A DNA stretch of 64,000 nt from Mycobacterium malmoense (GTDB taxonomy: Bacteria; Actinomycetota; Actinomycetes; Mycobacteriales; Mycobacteriaceae): positions 434,001 to 498,000 of the forward strand of contig NZ_CP080999.1 of NCBI RefSeq assembly GCF_019645855.1. The letters run 5' to 3'. The notes below the pieces were generated by a model, which was not told where the DNA came from, ran no database searches, and worked only from the letters and a program-made list of their open reading frames with translations. Position 1 is the stretch's first letter, and every line of letters begins with the position of its first letter. The translations under genes and the position numbers were made by a program. Shown one piece after another: positions 60,871 to 64,000 of the stretch.

Positions 60871-61869
60871 ATGACGGACGTGAGTAGCGTCACTGCCTTG
60901 CCCGTGGTGGATCTGCGTGCCGACCCCGAACGGCTGCGGGCAGGCCTGCGCGAGGCCGCCCACGAGGTCGGTTTCTTCTATCTCACCGGCCACGGCGTGC
61001 CCGACGAGCTAGCGGGCAGGGTGCTCGAGGCGGCGCGCCGGCTGTTCGGGCTGCCGGACGCCGACAAGGATGCCGTCGCGATGGTCCGCAGCCCGCATTT
61101 CCGCGGCTACACCCGACTCGGCGGCGAACTCACCCGGGGCGAGGTGGACTGGCGCGAGCAGATCGACATCGGACCCGAACTCCCCGCGATCGGCGGGCCC
61201 GGCAAGCCGGGCTACCTGTGGCTGCAGGGTCCCAATCAGTGGCCGGCCGCGCTGCCCGAGTTGCCCGGGGTGATCGACGAGTGGGACGCCGCGCTGTCCT
61301 CGGTGGCCCGCACCCTGCTCCGGCAGTGGGCGGCCTCGCTGGGCAGCCCACCCGACGCGTTCGAGCCGGCCTTCGCGGACACGCCCGCCACGTTGATCAA
61401 GATCATCCGGTACCCGGCCCGCGCGGCCAGCCCGCAGGGCGTGGGCGCGCATCGAGACTCCGGGGTGCTGACGCTGCTGTTGGCCGAGCCGGGCAGCCGT
61501 GGCCTGCAGGTGCGACGGCCCGATTCGGGCGAGTGGGTCGACGTGCCGCCTCTGGACGGTGCGTTCATCGTCAACGTCGGCGAGCTGCTCGAGGTGGCGA
61601 CGGGCGGCTACCTGCGGGCCACCGAGCACCGGGTAAATCTGGGCGGAGCGGCCGAGCGGATTTCGGTGCCGTACTTCTTCAATCCGCGCCTGGACGCGCG
61701 GATCCCGGTGCTGTCGCTGCCCGAGGAATTAGAGGCACTGGCGTCCGCAAGGCAGGACCCGTCGGATCCGATCTTCTCGGTCTACGGCCGCAACGCCTGG
61801 AAGAGCAGGCTGCGGGCCCACCCGGATGTGGCCGCCGCGCACGGATACTCGTCGAGTAGGGTCGGATAG
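60871..61869 (+). CDS. 2-oxoglutarate/Fe(II)-dependent oxygenase (isopenicillin-N-synthase-like)
   Basis: 332 residues. The N-terminal domain has LPVVDLRADPERL and EVGFFYLTGHGVPDEL (DIOX_N-like). The double-stranded beta-helix supplies the iron ligands: GVGAHRDSGVLTLL (H-x-D, about 191-193) and ATEHRVNLGG (distal His about 250), with the 2OG-binding Arg in RISVPYFF. Members hydroxylate or desaturate small molecules. I do not recall this gene between Rv0244c and Rv0245 in M. tuberculosis, so it may be an insertion. It precedes the flavin reductase gene by 24 bp. Substrate unknown. Confidence 0.9.
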   Translation: MTDVSSVTALPVVDLRADPERLRAGLREAAHEVGFFYLTGHGVPDELAGRVLEAARRLFGLPDADKDAVAMVRSPHFRGYTRLGGELTRGEVDWREQIDIGPELPAIGGPGKPGYLWLQGPNQWPAALPELPGVIDEWDAALSSVARTLLRQWAASLGSPPDAFEPAFADTPATLIKIIRYPARAASPQGVGAHRDSGVLTLLLAEPGSRGLQVRRPDSGEWVDVPPLDGAFIVNVGELLEVATGGYLRATEHRVNLGGAAERISVPYFFNPRLDARIPVLSLPEELEALASARQDPSDPIFSVYGRNAWKSRLRAHPDVAAAHGYSSSRVG

Positions 61870-61893
61870 GCAGAAAGGGGCGAATGAGGTCCG

Positions 61894-62379
61894 GTGAACT
61901 CGACGAACAAGCTGACACCGTCATCGCTTCGTGAGGCCTTCGGCCACTTTCCGTCCGGCGTGGTGGCCATCGCCGCCGAAGTCGAAGGCGTCCGGGAAGG
62001 CTTGGCGGCCAGCACCTTTGTCCCCGTCTCGCTCGACCCGCCGCTGGTGTCGTTCTGTGTACAAAACACGTCGACGACATGGCCCAAGCTCAAGCGCGTG
62101 CCGAGGCTGGGCATCAGCGTGCTCGGCGAGGCCCACGACGAGGCCGCACGCGCGTTGGCCGCCAAGACCGGTGACAGGTTCGCCGGCCTGCAGACGGTGT
62201 CGCGCACCAGCGGCGCGGTCTTCATCAAGGGCACCGGCCTGTGGCTGGAGAGCGCGATCGAGCAACTGATCCCGGCCGGCGATCACACCATCGTGGTTTT
62301 GCGGGTCAACGAGGTGACGGTGGACGCGGAGGTGGCGCCGATTGTGTTCCACCGCAGCACGTTCCGCAGTCTGCTTTGA
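61894..62379 (+). CDS. Flavin reductase-like FMN-binding protein (Rv0245 ortholog)
   Basis: 161 residues from GTG 61894. The flavin reductase domain is clear: LREAFGHFPSGVVAIAAEVE, AASTFVPVSLDPPLVSFCVQ, RLGISVLGEAHDEAARALA and DHTIVVLRVNEV. It uses NAD(P)H to reduce free FMN, usually for a partner monooxygenase. It may be co-transcribed with the 2OG-oxygenase upstream. Its end faces sdhB across a strong hairpin; the Rv0246 membrane protein gene that I recall next in M. tuberculosis is absent. Confidence 0.9.
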   Translation: MNSTNKLTPSSLREAFGHFPSGVVAIAAEVEGVREGLAASTFVPVSLDPPLVSFCVQNTSTTWPKLKRVPRLGISVLGEAHDEAARALAAKTGDRFAGLQTVSRTSGAVFIKGTGLWLESAIEQLIPAGDHTIVVLRVNEVTVDAEVAPIVFHRSTFRSLL

Positions 62380-62380
62380 C

Positions 62381-62441
62381 CGCGAGACTGTAACTACCGA
62401 CGCATTCCCCGAGACGTGGCGTCGGTAGTTACAGTCTCGCG
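62381..62441. terminator. Hairpin with 23-bp perfect stem between convergent genes
   Basis: The left arm (62381-62403, starting CGCGAGACTGTAACTACCGA) is exactly complementary to 62419-62441, with a 15-nt loop. It starts 1 bp after the flavin reductase stop and ends 5 bp before the sdhB stop. No U tract. It probably ends or stabilises both transcripts. Confidence 0.85.
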
Positions 62442-62446
62442 GGAAA

Positions 62447-63193
62447 TTAACGCCGGAACAGCTTGTTGCCCAGCCAGACGATCGGGTCGTATTTGCGGTC
62501 GGCGACCCGCTCCTTCATCGGAATCAGCGCGTTGTCGGTGATCTTGATGTTTTCCGGGCACACCTCGGTGCAGCACTTGGTGATGTTGCAGTAGCCCAGG
62601 CCGTAGTCTTCCTGCGCCTGGTTGCGCCGGTCCAGGGTGTCCAGCGGATGCATTTCCAGCTCGGCGATGCGCATCAGGAAGCGCGGCCCGGCGAACGCCT
62701 TCTTGTTCTGCTCGTGGTCGCGGACCACATGGCAGACGTTTTGGCACAGGAAGCACTCGATGCACTTGCGGAACTCCTGCGAGCGCTGCACGTCGACCTG
62801 CGCCATCCGGTACTCGCCGGGCTGCAGCTCCTTGGGCGGCGCGAATGACGGTATCTGGCGGGCCTTTTCGTAGTTGAAGGAGACGTCGGTGACCAGATCG
62901 CGAATCACCGGGAAGGTCCGCAGCGGAGTGACGGTGACGACCTCGTCCTCGGCGAACGTCGACATCCGGGTCATGCACATCAGCCGCGGTTTGCCGTTGA
63001 TCTCCGCCGAGCACGACCCGCACTTGCCAGCCTTGCAGTTCCACCGCACCGCGAGGTCGGGCGTCTGGGTCTGCTGCAGGCGATGGATGATGTCGAGCAC
63101 CACCTCGCCCTCGTTGACCTCAACGGTGAAGTCCCGCAGTGCGCCGCCGGCCTCGTCGCCGCGCCACACCCGCATGCTCGCGTTGTAGGTCAT
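62447..63193 (-). CDS. Succinate dehydrogenase/fumarate reductase iron-sulfur subunit (Sdh1, Rv0247c ortholog)
   Basis: 248 residues. The N-terminal ferredoxin domain carries the 2Fe-2S ligands in NCKAGKCGSCSAEINGKPRLMC (about 52-73). The C-terminal domain carries the 4Fe-4S/3Fe-4S ligands in CIECFLCQNVCHVV (about 143) and in NITKCCTEVCPENI (about 205). It relays electrons from the flavoprotein to the membrane anchor. The flavoprotein stop codon abuts its ATG (TAAATG), so the two are translationally coupled. Confidence 0.95.
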   Translation of the reverse strand: MTYNASMRVWRGDEAGGALRDFTVEVNEGEVVLDIIHRLQQTQTPDLAVRWNCKAGKCGSCSAEINGKPRLMCMTRMSTFAEDEVVTVTPLRTFPVIRDLVTDVSFNYEKARQIPSFAPPKELQPGEYRMAQVDVQRSQEFRKCIECFLCQNVCHVVRDHEQNKKAFAGPRFLMRIAELEMHPLDTLDRRNQAQEDYGLGYCNITKCCTEVCPENIKITDNALIPMKERVADRKYDPIVWLGNKLFRR

Positions 63194-64000
63194 TTACTTC
63201 TCCGTCCTGGAGGTCCGTCCTGGATGCTCGGCCAGTTCGCCGTCGGTGTAGTACTTCTCCAGCTCGGAGATCTCGAAGAGCTCCAGCAGGTCCGGGCGCA
63301 TCGGCACCTGGTCTTCACGCGTGACGGTGATGTCGGGAATCACTTCGTCGCCGCCGGCCGCACGGCAGACCAGCAACACCTTGCGCCAGTTGGCGTCCAT
63401 CGACGGGTGATCGTCGCGGGTGTGCCCGCCGCGGCTCTCGGTGCGCTGCAGCGCGGCCTTGGCGACGCATTCGCTGACCAGCAGCATGTTGCGCAGGTCG
63501 ATGGCCAGGTTCCAGCCGGGGTTGTACTGGCGATGTCCCTCGACCTGGATGTTCTTGAAACGCTGACGAAGTTTGTCCAGCCAGCCGAGGGCCTGGGTGA
63601 TTTCGTCCGCGTTGCGGATGATGCCCACCAGGTCGTTCATCGACTGCTGCAGTTCCAGCTGCAGGGTGTAGGGGTTTTCTGCCGCGGCGCCGTTTGCCGG
63701 TGTCTCGAAGGGGGCCACCGCCCTCTTCGCCGCCGTGTCGACGGCGTCCTGGTGGACCGCCGGGCGGCTGCTCAGCGCGCGCACGTAGTCGGCGGCGCCC
63801 AGGCCGGCCCGCCGACCGAAGACCAGTAGGTCCGACAGCGAGTTGCCGCCCAGCCGGTTGGAGCCGTGCATGCCGCCGGAGCACTCGCCGGCGGCGAAGA
63901 GCCCGGGGACGACGGCCGCACCCGTGTCGGCGTCGACCTCGACACCGCCCATCACGTAGTGACAGGTGGGCCCGACTTCCATTGGCTCCTTGGTGATGTC
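63194..64000 (-). CDS. Succinate dehydrogenase/fumarate reductase flavoprotein subunit, C-terminal part (Sdh1, Rv0248c ortholog)
   Basis: The frame enters at the window edge (DITKEPMEVGPTCHYVMGG) and runs 268 codons to a TAA at 63194. Visible features are THF-like HYVMGGVEVD, the FAD-binding FAAGECSGGMHGSNRLGGNS near the edge, and the C-terminal helical domain (ELQQSMNDLVGIIRNADEI; TESRGGHTRDDHP with the conserved R-x-H). It oxidises succinate to fumarate. The N-terminal 60% lies outside the window. Confidence 0.95.
   Translation of the reverse strand, partial: DITKEPMEVGPTCHYVMGGVEVDADTGAAVVPGLFAAGECSGGMHGSNRLGGNSLSDLLVFGRRAGLGAADYVRALSSRPAVHQDAVDTAAKRAVAPFETPANGAAAENPYTLQLELQQSMNDLVGIIRNADEITQALGWLDKLRQRFKNIQVEGHRQYNPGWNLAIDLRNMLLVSECVAKAALQRTESRGGHTRDDHPSMDANWRKVLLVCRAAGGDEVIPDITVTREDQVPMRPDLLELFEISELEKYYTDGELAEHPGRTSRTEK

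Overview
The window is a high-GC actinobacterial chromosome segment that reads as a slow-growing Mycobacterium, probably in or near the M. avium complex. The evidence is three PPE-SVP proteins, an AftD arabinosyltransferase, a fabG4/htdX/fadA2/fadE5 block, and gene-by-gene collinearity with M. tuberculosis Rv0225 to Rv0248c. Species is not resolved. The ortholog names rest on recalled gene order and protein sequence; no search was run.

Layout. (1) 1-14.9 kb is core envelope and lipid metabolism: a flavin monooxygenase fragment, the Rv0225-Rv0228 block (glycosyltransferase, polytopic membrane protein, PgfA-like, acyltransferase), a frameshifted acyl-CoA ligase, php, fadE4, an inserted GjpA-like porin, a TetR gene, a wrecked R2lox (Rv0233) gene and gabD1. 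(2) 14.9-42.5 kb looks like a 27-kb insertion between the Rv0234c and Rv0235c orthologs. It holds a ThDP enzyme and a PucR regulator; a tightly coupled oxidation operon (small membrane protein, P450, PDR-type reductase, Rieske oxygenase, ALDH, ChoD-like oxidase) followed by a LysR gene and an NAD-formate dehydrogenase; a PPE-PPE-DUF732 operon; a LysR/PHP-hydrolase/ABC-importer/metallophosphoesterase cluster of unknown substrate; a third PPE; and an orphan sulfonate-type binding protein beside a decayed ATPase gene. (3) 42.5-64 kb returns to the core: lipase-maturation-like protein, aftD, Rv0236A, lpqI, TetR, then an inserted CLC channel plus an adenine methyltransferase and BsuBI/PstI-type endonuclease where M. 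tuberculosis has vapBC24, then htdX, fabG4, fadA2, fadE5, a 2OG-Fe(II) oxygenase, a flavin reductase and the Sdh1 iron-sulfur and flavoprotein subunits.

How the genes work together. The P450, reductase and Rieske genes overlap by 4 bp at each junction, so one reductase may feed two terminal oxygenases. The ALDH and ChoD-like oxidase would carry the products on, and the formate dehydrogenase could recover NADH from C1 units. In 31.4-38.9 kb, a Ssu/Tau-type importer sits between two predicted metallohydrolases, which suggests uptake and hydrolysis of an esterified or oxyanion-bearing compound; this is the best candidate for an undescribed system. fabG4, htdX, fadA2 and fadE5 form a fatty-acid module whose two divergent promoter regions each carry an inverted repeat.

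Gene ends come in two styles. Some convergent pairs overlap or abut (1870-1886, 6207-6241, 16597/16599, 54775/54778). Others are separated by strong hairpins (13421-13480, 58734-58778, 62381-62441). No tRNA, rRNA or CRISPR array was seen.
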